From: Ficedula albicollis
Taxonomy: Eukaryota; Chordata; Aves; Passeriformes; Muscicapidae
DNA length: 64,000 nt
Reading direction: 5' to 3'
NCBI RefSeq assembly: GCF_000247815.1
Contig: NC_021678.1
Span: forward strand, 885,878 to 949,877
Shown piece by piece: positions 17,940 to 32,660 of the stretch; positions within the stretch are counted from its first letter, which is position 1, and each line of letters begins with the position of its first letter. The notes below the pieces were generated by a model, which was not told the DNA's origin, ran no database searches, and was given only the letters and a program-made list of their open reading frames with translations. The translations under genes and the position numbers were made by a program.

Positions 17940-19092
17940 GCATCCTGTTGAAAGTGAAGGTCCAAAATGCTTTGACTTGTGTTCTATTAAAACAGGTCTA
18001 GAATCTCAAGCTGTGTTGTGAACCTGTCTTCCACAAATTAATACCATTGGAAGGGTTAGTCAGACTTGTTTTTATCTTACAGACTAATTATCTTTTTTGA
18101 TCAGTCAACATGGTTGTTAGCATTTACTTTTTATTACTGTGATTTTATTATTTATCATGTGTTTAAGTACCACCATCTCCACTCTTTCTGTTCCCCTTTG
18201 TTTCATAGCAGGTGTATCAAGACAGATCATGAAGTGACCCAGAGAATCTCTAAGTCCGTGTAAGTCCATATCTACTTCCAGTGCATAAAATAAAAAATAT
18301 CAAGAACATTTAAGATCACAGCACTCCTGGGAATGTCAGGAAGGACTTAGAAAGGAATCTTGCTTTGAACAGCTGACTGTGGTCTTGTTCAGTAAGTGAC
18401 TCTCCTGTGCTGAACAGAACTTTCAAACTTGCTGCAGTTTTTTAACATTACCTTGGCAACAAGCATCAAAATGCAGCAATTCTACCTGGTCAAAATTCTT
18501 CCCTTTTCCCCCCCTGCTCCCCTTTTCTAAGAGGTTTCTCACATGCAAACTGTTAACAAAATTTAAATAATGTTATGCAAGCTACTTTCAGTGGAAACAC
18601 ACTTAAAAACAAAATTATTTTCCAGATTTTTTCAAGGTAAAAACTAGTCATAAACTTCTAGAGAGCTCCTGCAACACTCCATGCATGTGAACTCACTTAC
18701 ACATTTAAACAGCTTTTCTGGATTATGGCCATGAAGACTGATGCTTTAAGTCTCTGTACACAGAAGTCTCATTTGACTCAACAGGATATTTATCCACCAA
18801 AAAACTGCAGAACCAAAGCCATATGGCCTTTTGGCTTGGATTACAGCATCATAAGAATATTGTCTTTTCACTCCCCTAAGGGTGAATTTACATAGTGATG
18901 GAATATGACCCTAAGGAAATATTTGTGCCCAAAAGCATGAGCCGACTTTAAAAGCACAGAGCCTGCTCTTTCACAAGTGTTCCTGAAGTAAAGCACTGGA
19001 CTTCAGTCCAGTAGTAAAAACTGTTAAGAATAGTTGAATAATTTACAATATCAATATATAATGTACTTATATGGGTTTGGTTTGTGTTTGTT

Positions 19093-19165
19093 ATCACAGA
19101 ATCACAGAATGTCCCATGTTGGAAGGGACCCACAAGGACCATCCAACTCCAACTAAACACCAACA
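19093..19165 (-). mobile_element. CR1 3' tail fragment (minus strand)
   Basis: ATCACAGAATCACAGAATG is followed by a TTGGAAGGGACC-like segment and CATCCAACTCCAAC. This is the reverse complement of the CR1 3' terminus with its octamer repeats. It is strongly 5'-truncated; sequence to about 19265 might be diverged continuation. Confidence 0.65.
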
Positions 19166-22059
19166 AATCTGGACAAGGACATAAAGAGAACCTCTTGCTT
19201 CAAGTAACCAGTGTGGAGGTCAGCTGCTCCACAGTGCTGAGGTGGCTTAACACAGGACCCCAGTAAGACTGCTTGTGTGACTAATTAATTAGCTTTAATT
19301 AGCAAACCATTAACAGCCCTCAGGCCTCATAGAGAGAGGAGTGGAACTAACAGTTCATGTTTCTAAGCTGGAGATCTTACATCTGTCATAAATAAGTCCA
19401 AATCATTTCTATCCCCACTAATACTCAACCTGATAAAAGCCCCACAACTCACTGCTCCACCAGCCTTCCCCAGTGCCCCGTACCTCAGTGCTAATATGAT
19501 TGCCCTGTTACAACAGTGTAGTTCTTCCACTTTTTATCACTGAATTTCTTAGAATGAAGATGAATGTCGACTTGTGTAAACCTCCTGCTGCTTTGTACAC
19601 CTGCAGACTGCCTTGTGCAGCTCCCCTATTGCCCAGAGCATCTGCTCATATTTTACCTTCAAAATGTACTGCTTCTTCGCATTTTGATTTCTCCTACAAC
19701 TCCTTAATAAAATCTTTGTAGAGTCAAATGATGAAGAATTGTAAGTGCAGCAAACTGCCTTTTTTTCAATGGCAGATTTTGTAGTACCTGAAAAACTGCT
19801 CCACTTCATCCCCTTGGAACACTGGGGTTTTGTTTATTAATACTGACTAATGCAATTAGGGGCCACTGAAACAACTTATTTCCCATGTGGAGAGGACATA
19901 ATCTGAAAATACAGAACACTACCATCTAAGATTGATTCTGCCACTATCTTCTAATTCCTTTTTGAATTTCCTTACAACAGCACCATCCATATAATTAAAT
20001 TCCCAAGAACATATAAACCATTAAAATATGATTACAAGAATTTGTAACCTGCTAAATAGTCACAGTAAATTCTGTTGAGTTTTACCAGTATTGCAAAAAA
20101 ATACAAGTCATAAAAAGGTCACTTGAACCAAGTTTATCCTATTGAAATTATTCCATACAAAAAATTCGTCTCTTGCAGATAAAAATGTGTCAGTAACAGC
20201 ACTCTATCTTCAATAAAGCTGACATCTGGCTTAGGGGTTTGCTATGAAAATTAATTATTTTCTAACCACTCATAGTGAAGAAAGACCCTAATCTTAAGGA
20301 AGAAGGCCTACAGACAAACAGCTAAAATATTGTGTGCCACAAGGCAAATGGATGAATAATTAAAGGAACAGCTTAGCATTTATGCAATATCATTAAAATT
20401 AATCATGACTGTGCACAGTATCTGACAACAAGTTAACACAATATAATGCTTTTGTAGGGTTGGGAAGGGGATGTGTGTGATGGTTTTCAACAGTGACACC
20501 CAATATATCCAAATGAGCTTTCAAAGCCCAGGCTCTGCAGGAAATTTCACCAGGTTTACTGTTCCCTGTTGTACTTCCAGCCCTTACACTTGAGCAACAT
20601 TACAACAGCCAACTGAGGCTGCTGAAATGAAACAGCCAGCACAGTTTGCTAATTCACATGATGGCAAAAGGGGGGTGATTATTTTACCATAAGGAGAACT
20701 GATAAAGATAGGGGATTGCTTCCCTAGGCTGCCTGATCCAAAGGATGAGAATTCTGCTCATAGAAGCAGAGCAGTGCTAGACTAGAATCCTCAGATTAGA
20801 AGTCTTAACCTGGTCCAGTTACATAGTTACACATCCTTTTTTTCATAGTTTGCATTTGAAGAGACCTTTCTATGGGATCAGAATTATTCAATCCCACAAA
20901 AACAAACCCAATAGGTAATGTACAGGCAGTGCAAGGCAAAACAGAAGAGGTACACATTTATTTGCATTTTCTCTAAATTCAAAATTAACAGCATGTGTAT
21001 ATCACACAGCATCTGTCTGTCACAAAAAGAAGTATTTGTAAAAATGCACTCAACATCATTTCACTAAGTCACTGCCCAGTTCAAGGACTACAAAGCTTAC
21101 AGAAAACAGGTGTAATGACTACTAGAACTGTCCCAAAATCCTATCCATAAATCACATCTAAAATTTCTGATTTCTTCTTTAGAAACTGTACTAAAATAAG
21201 AACAGTGAATGATTCTCTGTAGCAAGGAGATTACTGCCATTCATTCTTCTGTTACAGTGCAGCAGCTGCATTTGTCTGTTCCTGTCATGACAGAATTGCA
21301 CAGAATGGACATGATAGGAAAATACAATTTTACATTCACTATTACAAAAATAACTTTTCCACTGTGCCACATAGAAATTCACATCAATGTCTAAATGAAT
21401 TACAACATACAGGTAAAACCTGTCAATTAAAAAACTTCTCCAAGTCTCTACCCACCATCTACAGGAAGATTTAATAGTTGAGGTGGCAGAAATTCTGTCT
21501 TATGACAACTCCATTACTTCCACAAGGTATTTATTAGTGCAGTGTGAATAGATCTACAACGACATAGCTATGAGCTCTACAGTTCTTTCAAACTACACTA
21601 ATCTACTCTATACTCAAACAACCTATGGATTAGGCATACTGGAAAATAATTTATCTCCCAAGACAATTGCAAAACAATTGTGAAATAAGATTAAAGCCTT
21701 TTCCACTCAAAACAACCACATGCTGGACTGACAACTGATTGCACCAAACAACTGAATTTTAAGTCATTTGGTCTGCCACTGGTGCGTGTTAGAAAGTGAA
21801 AGCAGTCACACGCAGGAGAAAGTTTCCTCAGGTGTAAAAAAGAAACAAAAAGCACTTTTATGACACTGTCTTTAACAAGCCCTGAACCATAAACACATAC
21901 AGAGAGCAGGATTTATGAAGTCTGTGCACTGTACTTTATTTTAAAGCATCTTGCACAGCAGAGATGTGCAATGAGACAGTCGAGGCCTGCACAGCACTGC
22001 ATGGCAGCAGAACAAGACACAACAGGCATAAAACAAAAAAGAAAGCTACAGGTCAGATA

Positions 22060-22275
22060 TAAGCAAAATCTTTTTCCCTGGAAGACACCCCAACAGTGGA
22101 GCAGGCTGCCCTGAGGGGCTGAGCAGTCTGATCCTCAGAAAATTTGAAGGCATGCCTGGATAAAGCCCTGAGTGACCTCATCTAACCCCTGAGCTGATCC
22201 AAGCTGAGCAGGAGGTTGTACCAGGACCCTCATGAGGTCTCTTCCAAATGAAATTATTCTGTAATTCTCTAATTA
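22060..22275 (+). mobile_element. CR1 fragment, 3' end
   Basis: GGAGCAGGCTGCCCTGAGGG, then a GCCTGGATAAAGCCCTGAGTGACC segment and GAGGTCTCTTCCAAATGAAA ending in TTCTGTAATTCTCTAATT, match the CR1 ORF2 C-terminal end plus 3' UTR in plus orientation. It is decayed and 5'-truncated. Confidence 0.75.
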
Positions 22276-23904
22276 CAAAGAGAAAGCAAAGGAACTGATA
22301 CTCATAAATACATCATTGTGACATTTTTGTGAGATATAAAATCATATTGCAGCAAAATTATTATGCAAGGCTATAAAGTCTTTATATGAAGGTCCATAAA
22401 CTATTCTTATAGTATGCATAAACACAGTAAAATTTATGTGCATGGTAAAAAGTCTAATTTCAAACTTTTATAAGATTTAACTGGTTACATTTTATTAGCA
22501 TTACTTTTTTCCAAAAAAGAAGATTAAATATTACAATTAAGTACATCTTGCTAAGAGGCAACTATGCATTTTATTATTGAAGTGATGGACATGCTTCAGC
22601 TTTTAACTTTGATCTTCTAACTAAATAAATTTTGTATATGCTAGAGCATTTTACAGAACAATTCCCACCAGTGCTATCACTGCCTCTACAGAACTCACAT
22701 TCTCAATCTCAAAGGAAGCTCTAAGTCAAAGTACATTCTTTGACTAGGAGCATTTTTCATTTTACTCCCTATGTCATTCTAATTGAACCATCAGAACAGC
22801 AAACGTGCTGCAATGACCTGAAACTTTGTTTAATTTAAGGCTAACCTCAATTCACCTAGACCCACCAGAGGAGGGGTGTTTTGGTGTGTGATTTTTGTGG
22901 TTTGGATTTTTGTTTGGATTCTGGTTTTGTTTTATTAAATGGTGTGAGATGTGCCTTAAGTGTTTTTATACCTGACCATGCAGAACATGGGTCAGTTCCA
23001 TCCCCAAGGCAGCTTTTTGAGAGCACACAGTCATGTTCACACATATATTTCCTACCCCTGTCTAATCTGTATCAGAAAAGACTGGGAACAACAAGATCTT
23101 GGCACTTCAGTTTTACAGGGCACATGCACAGTGCAACATCCATAAGGGAAAAAAGAAATAACAACCTATATGGATCAGACTAAATGGATATTTAGTAAAG
23201 CATCCTTGAAGGATGGAATACCTCCTATAGGCTCAACAAGAAAGACCAACATTTTAACAGGGCCTGTTGCAATAAGGCAATAGGTAATGAGAGAAAAGCA
23301 GTGAAGAACTGCTTAGCTACTAGTGGCAGTGAATGAAGGATATAGAGAGAATTTATTTAAGTTACTTTGAATTATCTTAAAATACTTCTCTTCTGCATCT
23401 TCTTTGGAGGATTCCAATATTGTTCATAGCTTTTTTTACATTATCACTGTCTATATTTTATTTTCAGAATTGTTTTCTTCTGTCCCTCCCTTGGTAACTG
23501 CTTTAATTTTGTAACTGTGTCAGAAGCATCTGTCATTTCTCCCCTAAACTCTTAAAGACACTTAGGATGGGAGCACATTGCCTTTCTAGACTATCCTTAC
23601 TACTGACAATAAGTGATGGAAAAAGATTAGGCAAGATTCATGCAGCATGCAGGCACAGGTGTACACACACTTCTTTAAATTCATCTTCATTTTTTCTAAC
23701 CTTTTCAAGATTCTTAACAGCTTCTCACCTAGCACTTTGCAATTCTAATGAACCATTTTCCAAAGCAAATAAAAACCTTCCCATTTCATTTTCACTAAGT
23801 CAAGAAGGTGGCCAAGGCCAGGATCAAGAGCTCTTTAGCATGCCTTCAATTATTGTTCTCACTGACTCCCTTCCCTGAGCACCAGGTTCAGCTCTCTTCA
23901 CAGC

Positions 23905-24630
<726 letters not shown>

Positions 24631-26624
24631 ATCCATGGAGAAATGCAGTTCACTCCTCCCACAGACACTCCCTCTGAGTTCACAGGGAGAGGCTCAAGTG
24701 GAGGACACTTGGCTAGCATTTTACTTGCATTTAAAAAAGATAATCTACCTGTAAAATTGGGGGATCAGGAAATAGAAAAATAATATTGCTCCTTATATTG
24801 TTTCTGTACCTATCCTCTCTAATTATGTAGCAATAAAATATCATCAGCATCTCTAACATTTTAGTCTGCAATCAAATTTTAGTTACAGGGCATTTAGCTC
24901 TCCATTTAGTTTCAGATCTTTGACATACAAAGAACTTCTTTAAGTATGCTGGCTTTTAGAGAAAATGTCACTTTTGCAATTAATAACCAGTAAGAAACTT
25001 TAACATAAAATTGCATAATCTTTTCAGATCCTGAAATAAGTTATTGACCTGTACTAACTTAGCAGAAGAGGCAAAATGCTGCGTATTTTCTTAAGATAAT
25101 CAAAAAGACTCTGCACTTTGGATACATCTTCTGCAGGAACTGCTCAGACACCTCCTTCCCAGCTCCCAGACACAAAAGAGGGAATCACCACCAGGACATC
25201 ATAGCCTCCAGCTCTCTTTACCTAAAAAGATATGTAACTGTACTCTTGGACTATGTGGTCTCTTAACCTCTTCCATCTTAGTGAATCCAGTGCTGAATTT
25301 TGCAACTGCAGATAACCTAAACTGATAAATGCACTTTTTTTTCCAACCGTTTGTGGTCTAGGTAAAATAAACTACGTAAAATTGTCCTGTGGTAAAGTTT
25401 GTGCTTCTCTCTCCCACAAATCAAAAAGGATCATCTTTCCTCCAGTGCTGACCAACCAAGTTACAGCTAAAATCAATGTAATTGTTGTTTCACACATAAA
25501 TCTTGACTGCAATAAGATTTTATTACTTACTATCACTTGTTCTTATAAAGTTAGATCCATGATTACATTAATGCAGAAAAAAACATTCTTACTCAAAGAA
25601 ATGAATTAATTTAAATTGGATGCAGGAAAGCTTTCACTGTCCCACCACCAGCAGACTTTATTGATGTGAGCTATAAAAGCACTGTTACAAGTGTCAAAAT
25701 CTTACCTACAAAGTAAGTTTTGTTCCATAATGACCACCTCTAAAGGCCCAGCTTAACTAAATCACATGAAGGCAAACCTCAAGATAGATCAGCTGAGTAA
25801 TAGCCGCTGATAGCTGAAAAGTAACCAGCTGGAGCACTCTCAAACCATGAAGAACTTACAATACAGACTCATGTTCCAAAAAAAGCTAGACAGCAAATAA
25901 AGGAAAATATTAGAGCCTGATGAGCCCCATCAAGCAAGGCCAAGGTCTGACTGCTCTCCCAAGTCCCTGATGAGAAAGAGAGCCAGTGCTGACAGGCCTA
26001 TGTATCACAGACAATCAGCTGCATTTTGGCTGGGCTGTGACAACGACCTGGAGTTCCAGAGGGATGGAAAGGAGGAAGTCAAGGTCAAGAAGGCCAAAAT
26101 TGGGCTGGGGCAGTGCTGTCTGTCATGACCCATCCTCTGCCATCCCTGCTGCATGCACAATGTCCCTGTGACCTGTCTGCTCACACATGCACAGGCTCCA
26201 ACTCTTCCTGGTGATCCTTCAGACCCTAGGTGAACCCCTCCCTGAGAGCACGGTGCTGTTTGTGCATGGACAGGCAGGAAAACAGGAGACAGCATCTGTG
26301 GGGGTGGGACTGTTATGTGTGTTTGAATCCAATGTGATAAGCACCTTTCTGAGAGCAAAATGAATGAGTCAATACCTTTAGAATGCACTAACTGAAATGA
26401 GGTGTGGATGACAGATGACAAAGGCTTGGAGGAAGGAGGAGACCAAGTAAGCAAAAAATGATGCAGAGTGACTGGATAAGATATTTAAGTGCTAAACGAC
26501 TAGAGTCAGTTTTAGAGGGAAACTGCACATGGGACTATGAAAATGCAAAATACAGAATGCAACTTGATGCAGAACGTGCAGGACAAGGGCAGGGATGTGC
26601 ACATGAGAAACAATACAAAAAGAA

Positions 26625-26690
26625 GGACTATGTGGCCAAGGTCACACAGACTACAAAGCAGGAATATTGTCTTGGACTCAAGACAAGACT
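26625..26690. repeat. Possible ancient MIR-like SINE core
   Basis: TGGCCAAGGTCACACAGACT followed by ACAAAGCAGGAATATTG resembles the conserved MIR/CORE-SINE segment (CCAAGGTCACACAGCTAGTA, then GGCAGAGC-like bases). Such old copies occur in amniotes, including birds. Similarity judged by eye only. Confidence 0.4.
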
Positions 26691-27837
26691 AATAAATAAT
26701 TTGTCATGGTGTGTAACAGTGATTTCTCTCTTTAGGTTTTTTTTCAGCCCTGTGTAGCATTGTTCCAGCTTAGCCAGAGCAGCTGGAATCCAAAGGCTGA
26801 ATGATTACCAAGGGTCAGAACCCTCATAAACAGAGCTAACAAGTTCTTCCCTCAAAACAAGGTTGTGAGCCAGGAAAAAGCTAAGAAGCTCCCCTGGTAC
26901 AAAATCCTAACTGGTTACAGAACCCAAGTTTCACAGAAGACACAAAGATCTCCACCTCTACCTCCTAACCTGCTACCACATGAGAAAAACCCCCTACATC
27001 CTGCACAAAATGCAAGTTGTTTATTTCCTATGTTAATGTTCCATCTACTAAAGCACTGAAGAATGGCCAAGTGCTGTGGCCACCGTAGCTGCATCACAAG
27101 CTCAGCTTTCAGATAAAAACAGCAAGACACAATTGCTCCTGGCAGAGGCTGCTTTGGCTGCTGCCTGCTACGAGCTCCTGGTGCAAACACGGCAGGAACA
27201 GTGCTCCTGCACGATTTGTCCATCATTCCTAAGCATTATGTTCTCAAACCATTTTCCATTCACAGCCCAGTCACTTTGCAAGGCTTTGCATTTTATCTGA
27301 TTTTTGCGAAGCGCCAAAGCAGAGAAACATTTTATATGGGAATTTATTTTTCTGTGAGAAGCTGGTGTATGTCTGTCAGGCTGGGATCAATACAATATAA
27401 CATTCCCCTCAGATAACTCTCTCACAAACTACCATTACTGTCATTTTCACTAGGACATAACATCATTCATTAGCCACTCTTTAGTAATCAGAGCTCTGCA
27501 TTCCAAACTATTATTGCACTTCTAACTTGTATCCTTTCAGCATAAATAGCAGTTTTTCTCATACTAAGAAAAAAAAGGCACCAAAAAACCCCAATCCCCA
27601 AACAAAAAAAAACTCCCACCACCAACAAATCAGTAGCTCAGACTATATGCTACATACTGCCTCTGAGCCTGTAAACATGTCACTTGTGCTCAGACTGAAC
27701 TTTTACCTAGTCTGATATAAATCTGTCATAGCCCAACAAAAGGAACTTCAAATATCCACAAAACATAGTGGCAAGTCCTTATACACCTATAAATCTTAAA
27801 CTCTTGGATTGAAGCATTCAGTGATATCCTCAGCAGA

Positions 27838-27900
27838 TCTGGTACTAAGAGGCTTGCTCAAGGTCACACAAGATAGCTGGGAGAAAGCAAATTTGAAAAT
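27838..27900. repeat. Possible ancient MIR-like SINE core
   Basis: GGCTTGCTCAAGGTCACACA followed by AGATAGCTGGGAGAAAGC has the order of the MIR core consensus. Judged by eye. Confidence 0.45.
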
Positions 27901-30896
27901 GTTTACAAGATGTTTATATATGTATCTCCCACTTCTCTTTTTGTCCTTTATGATTCAGTAAAGAATTTTTTTTATAGTCACCACTCCCTACTGCTCCAAG
28001 CCATTTAATTTAAAAAAAATGAAAGAAAAGAATGTCAAATCAAAATACACACATCATTTTTATAGTGTTCAACGAAGGAAGCATCCTCTCTAAATCTTGC
28101 TTTTTCTGTAGAATATGCAGATATGTTACTTCCCAGAAAATTAGGGAATGTATTTTCTCCTTCAATTATGGCTAAGAACAGTATATCACTTTACTAGGTG
28201 AGGATTTCAACCCATAAAAACATAGAAAGCTGTAGATCTAGGAGAGGGACAAAGAACACAGCACAGTCTTTGAAAATAATGTCCCTTAATTATTTCCAGA
28301 GATAGGAAGTCAGCACTTAGACCTTGTCTAAACATAAATATGAAAGTGCTACATTTTATAATATTGATAAGATTTGACTGTAACGAAGGAGGAGGAGCTA
28401 TGTGAAATTCTGAAAGCCACTGCAGTTGAATGCTGGCTCTCTTGCAGAGGAATGACGAAAGCCTGCCCAATAAACAGCAAAGTGCTTCATGTGGAGTGGG
28501 CTGGATGAAGCCATCCAGTGATGACAGAGGAGCCAGGGGCTGATGACAAAGGTACTGAACACTCCTTGCTACCAGTGATCCAGTGTGAGAGAATGGGGAT
28601 CTGCATGACAGCAGCAGGCAGAAAGGAAGCAAACCCGACTGTCCTTTCTCAAAGGCAGAAACCAAGCAATTAGTCCAGTCAGCTACACTTAGATTCCTGA
28701 GGAAAAACAACTACAGCAAATAATGAACGGCACTATTTTCTTCATCTAGAAAGAAATCCAAGAACGGGTAATAGCCACCACAAGTTTGTCCAGATCAAAC
28801 CTTCCCAAATTAGTCTGGGTTTGTAGTCGTAGGATTAGTAGCAAATATCTCATTACTAGATTCTCACAGTGTCACAGGACTTCTACACAAATAAATGGGA
28901 AAAAAATTGATTAAATTTCTCTGGAATCAGTGGAGATTTCTTCAGAACAGTTACCAATGATTCTCTGCAACTACAGAAATGCATTTAATCATTTTCTACA
29001 GGGGTTTGTTTTGGTTGCCTCACTATGGAGCATAACTTGGATAAGAAAAGAGAAGAGAGCAAGGGATTTCCTGAGGGGGAGGGAAGACAAGGAACCATTA
29101 GTGCACTGTAAGGCAGGATTTGAAATCACAGCAATGTTCATAAATAAGATACGTTAAGGATGAGCACAAGTCATCCCATGTAGGCAGGAACAGCCAGCTG
29201 CACAATGTATGATTTGAAACAACCAAATAGGCAAGGAAATTTCACAGGGAAGTGAAAAGGCTTCCCTCACTCCTGCTGTATAAAACTGCAGTTTTGTTTT
29301 CTCCCTTGAGACACTGCTGCCTAACAGAATACTGCAATTGTCATAAATCAGTTAGCACTGCTTCATTAAGAACCATTCTCCTTGGACTGACCCCATTCAC
29401 AATCCCTAAATTCTGCTTTTATCCCACCTTACCACAAACATATCACCTGAAGTATCACTCTATTTCATTAGGAGGAAAAGAATAAATTGGTTTCCAGTCT
29501 ACTGAAAGAATATAGCTCTAATCTTAGCCACTACTTACCACTGAGATAAAGCACCCAACACATCAAATTTCATATAGGAGACATACATGGTGCCACAGCA
29601 AATGTTCATGTAGAAAATCTGTGGTGTTTCCAAGTCCCCCATGGAATGCACTGAAAATTCTCTACAGCTTTTAAAGTCATGCCCTTTTAACATTCTTTAG
29701 TTGTCTCTGTAATTTAATTTCTAGCTGAAGATCTCATTTCCTTCCCACTGTAACACTCAATTTTGTATTGTTTGTTTGTTGTTAAATTACCTGGGGATGT
29801 CTTGGTTGAACGTAAAGCATCATCCATCCTTGACTCCCAAGACATTTCAGCTACATTTATCAGAGACAAGACTAGACTGCAATCTTTCATCCAAACTGAA
29901 GACATCTTGGGCACAGCCAAAACAGTTTCATAATTCAGTTTCATAGAAACAGCAACATTCTGAGCCTTGGAAAGATGTGGGGAGTCATGACTTTTTTCCT
30001 CAGATGTTTAGCATCCATGCAAAGACAGAAAAATTGCATATTGGAGATATAAATTGAAATCATTCAAGCCTGGAACTGACAGACACAAATCCAACTGAAT
30101 AAAGGAGCTGGTAAAAACTGTGGTGCAGGCTGGGGCAATGTTGATGGGGAAAAGACCTCTCCCTATCACCCTGAATGCATATAAAAATCAGAAGCACAGG
30201 GAATATGAGCACTTTGAGGTGAGCAGAGAAAAGGAAAACCTCTTCAGCCATTAAACAAGCCACAGAGATACACAGGACAGACAGAAGCAAGGACCAAATG
30301 ACAGAGCTATAATCATGGAATTACTAAAACAAGTCAGGTGGCTGAGAACAGAATTGTCCCAATTTTTCACTCTCTTACCTACTGAGACTAATTTGTTGTT
30401 TGCTTTTTCAAAAAATGAATGCATTAATCAACTACTTTAATTACACAACAACATGATAGATGTTGTTCCTATGTCAAGGGGAGATAAGCAGCTAGAATAC
30501 TGGAAATATAACCTATAGTCTCATTTCATAATCAATACTGTGTGACTACATATTAAAGGAGAAAACAAAAACATCTAATGGGAATCAAATGCCTTTATGT
30601 CCTTTAAATTACTGTGGAGTAAAGTACAAGGCTTCTTTGAAAATTCTTAAACAAGATCTCAATACATCCAACCCTAAAATCTAAAAGATTAGAGTGGTAG
30701 AATGGAAAATACAGAAGTGAACAAATTCACCCATTTATTAATCTGGAATGGCAATTCAAAGACATAACTCTGCCTTTACCCCCCACAAACAACCAAATGT
30801 ACTGTCTTTCTTAAGTCTGGAGGAAAAATAAAAAGCGAATTCTCATTCAAATTCATTCAATAGAACAAGTCATAAAAAGATCCATAATTCCTGCCC

Positions 30897-32130
30897 TTTA
30901 ATCTGCATCTCAGTTATTTCACAACTTTCAAAAGGCATGGATAATGGATAGAAAGGCTAAGCAGTGATTAATGTACCTCTTAACTAAGCCTTCTCAGTAG
31001 TTTATTGTCAAAAATGTTCATTTGTTTTCTGGTTTGAACTTGTCTGACTTCCATCCATTGGCTCTTCTCATATTTCTGTGTACCTGAATACAGACTTAGT
31101 TAAGTACCTCTATTTCTGACATTTCTAAGCCATAACCTTTTCCAGGTAACTTAAGGAATTCAGTCATTCAGCTTTCTATCATCATGCTTGTTTTCTTGGC
31201 AACAGATAATTCACCCTGAACTCCCTTCAATTTTCAGCATACTTTTAAAGGGTTTGCTACAAAATAAACTTGCCAGTCGATAAGCAATAATCTCTTTGGA
31301 AAGCCTTTAATCTGCATCTCAGTTATTTCACAACTTTCAAAAGGCATGGATAATGGATAGAAAGGCTAAGCAGTGATTAATGTACCTCTTAACTAAGCCT
31401 TCTCAGTAGTTTATTTTCACAACTTTCAAAAGGCATGGATAATGGACAGAAAGGGCACAAAAAGTGATTAATGTACTGTACCTCTTAACTAAGTCTTCTC
31501 AGTAGTTAATTGTCAAAAATGTTCGTTTGTTTTCTGGTTTGAACTTGGCTGACTTCCATCCATTGTCTCTTCTCATATTTCTGTGTACCTGAACACAGAC
31601 TTAGTTAAGTACCTCTATTCCTAACATTTCTAAGCCATAATTGTTGAAATGTCAAAAATGTTCATTTGTTTTCTGGTTTGAACTTGTCTGACTTCCATCC
31701 ATTGGCTCTTCTCATATTTCTGTGTACCTGAATACAGACTTAGTTAAGTACCTCTATTTCTGACATTTCTAAGCCATAACCTTTTCCAGGTAACTTAAGG
31801 AATTCAGTCATTCAGCTTTCTATCATCATGCTTGTTTTCTTGGTTTGTTTTCTGGTTTGAACTTGTCTGACTTCCGTCCATTAGCTCTTCTTATATTTCT
31901 GCATACTAGAATAAAGATTCAGTTAAGTACCTCTACCCCTGACATTTCTAAGTTATAACCTTTTCCAGGTAACAAGGAACTCAGTCATGCAGCTTTCTAT
32001 TGTATTTGTTTTCTTAACAACAGATAATTCACCCTGAACTCCCTTCAATTTTCAGCGTACTTTTAAAGGGTTTGCTACAAAATAAACTTGCCAGTTGATA
32101 AGTGATAACCTCTTTGGAAAACTTGTCTCC
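30897..32130 (+). repeat. Cluster of nested local duplications
   Basis: A 409-bp unit (30897-31305) starts again at 31306. The second pass is broken by repeated back-jumps: a CACAACTTTCAAAAGGCATG segment recurs near 31418, and the GTTTTCTGGTTTGAACTTG segment occurs four times (about 31025, 31530, 31668 and 31848). The final pass (about 31843-32122) is more diverged than the others. No coding content. The cluster ends about 45 bp before the LTR. Confidence 0.9.
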
Positions 32131-32170
32131 AGCTGCTGGAGTGGAGCACTTCAGAGAACAAATCTCTCAC

Positions 32171-32660
32171 TGTGCTGGTTTTGGCTGGGGTATAGTTTTT
32201 TCCACAGTAGCTGTGCTTTGGGTTTGTGCTGGAAGCAGTGCTGGTAGCACAGGGGTGTTTTGGTCATGGCTGGGCAGAGCTTGCACAGAGCCAAGGCTTT
32301 TCTATCTCTCAGTCCACCCCACTAGCAAGGGGCTGGGGGCACGAGGGGCTGGGAGGGGACACAGCCAGGACAGCTGAGCCCAGTGACCCAGGGGGTGTCC
32401 CAGAGCATGTGGGGCCAGGCCCAGCACAGAGCTGGGAGGAGAAGGAAAAACATTCAGGGTGATGGAGTTTATCTTCCCAAGTCACCATCACACATGATGG
32501 GCCCCTGCTCTCCTCCTGGGGATGGATGAACCTGTCCAGCCATGGGAAGTGGGGAATCAATTCCTTGTTCTGCTCTCCTTGTCTGCACTGCTTTTGCTTT
32601 ATCTGTTAAAATTACTTTATCAACCCACAGGTTCTCACTTTCACTCTTCTGATGGTCTCC
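32171..32660 (+). mobile_element. Solo, 3'-truncated endogenous retrovirus-type LTR
   Basis: It starts TGTGCTGGTTTTGGCTGGGG and runs through a GC-rich middle (GGGACACAGCCAGGACAGCTGA), a GATGGAGTTTATCTTCCCAA segment and a TTTGCTTTATCTGTTAAAAT polyadenylation-like zone to TTCTCACTTTCACTCTTCTG. This order is that of a common avian ERV LTR. The usual 3' end (with a terminal CA) is missing, and no gag, pol or env sequence adjoins. The chance ORFs inside are not genes. Confidence 0.75.
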
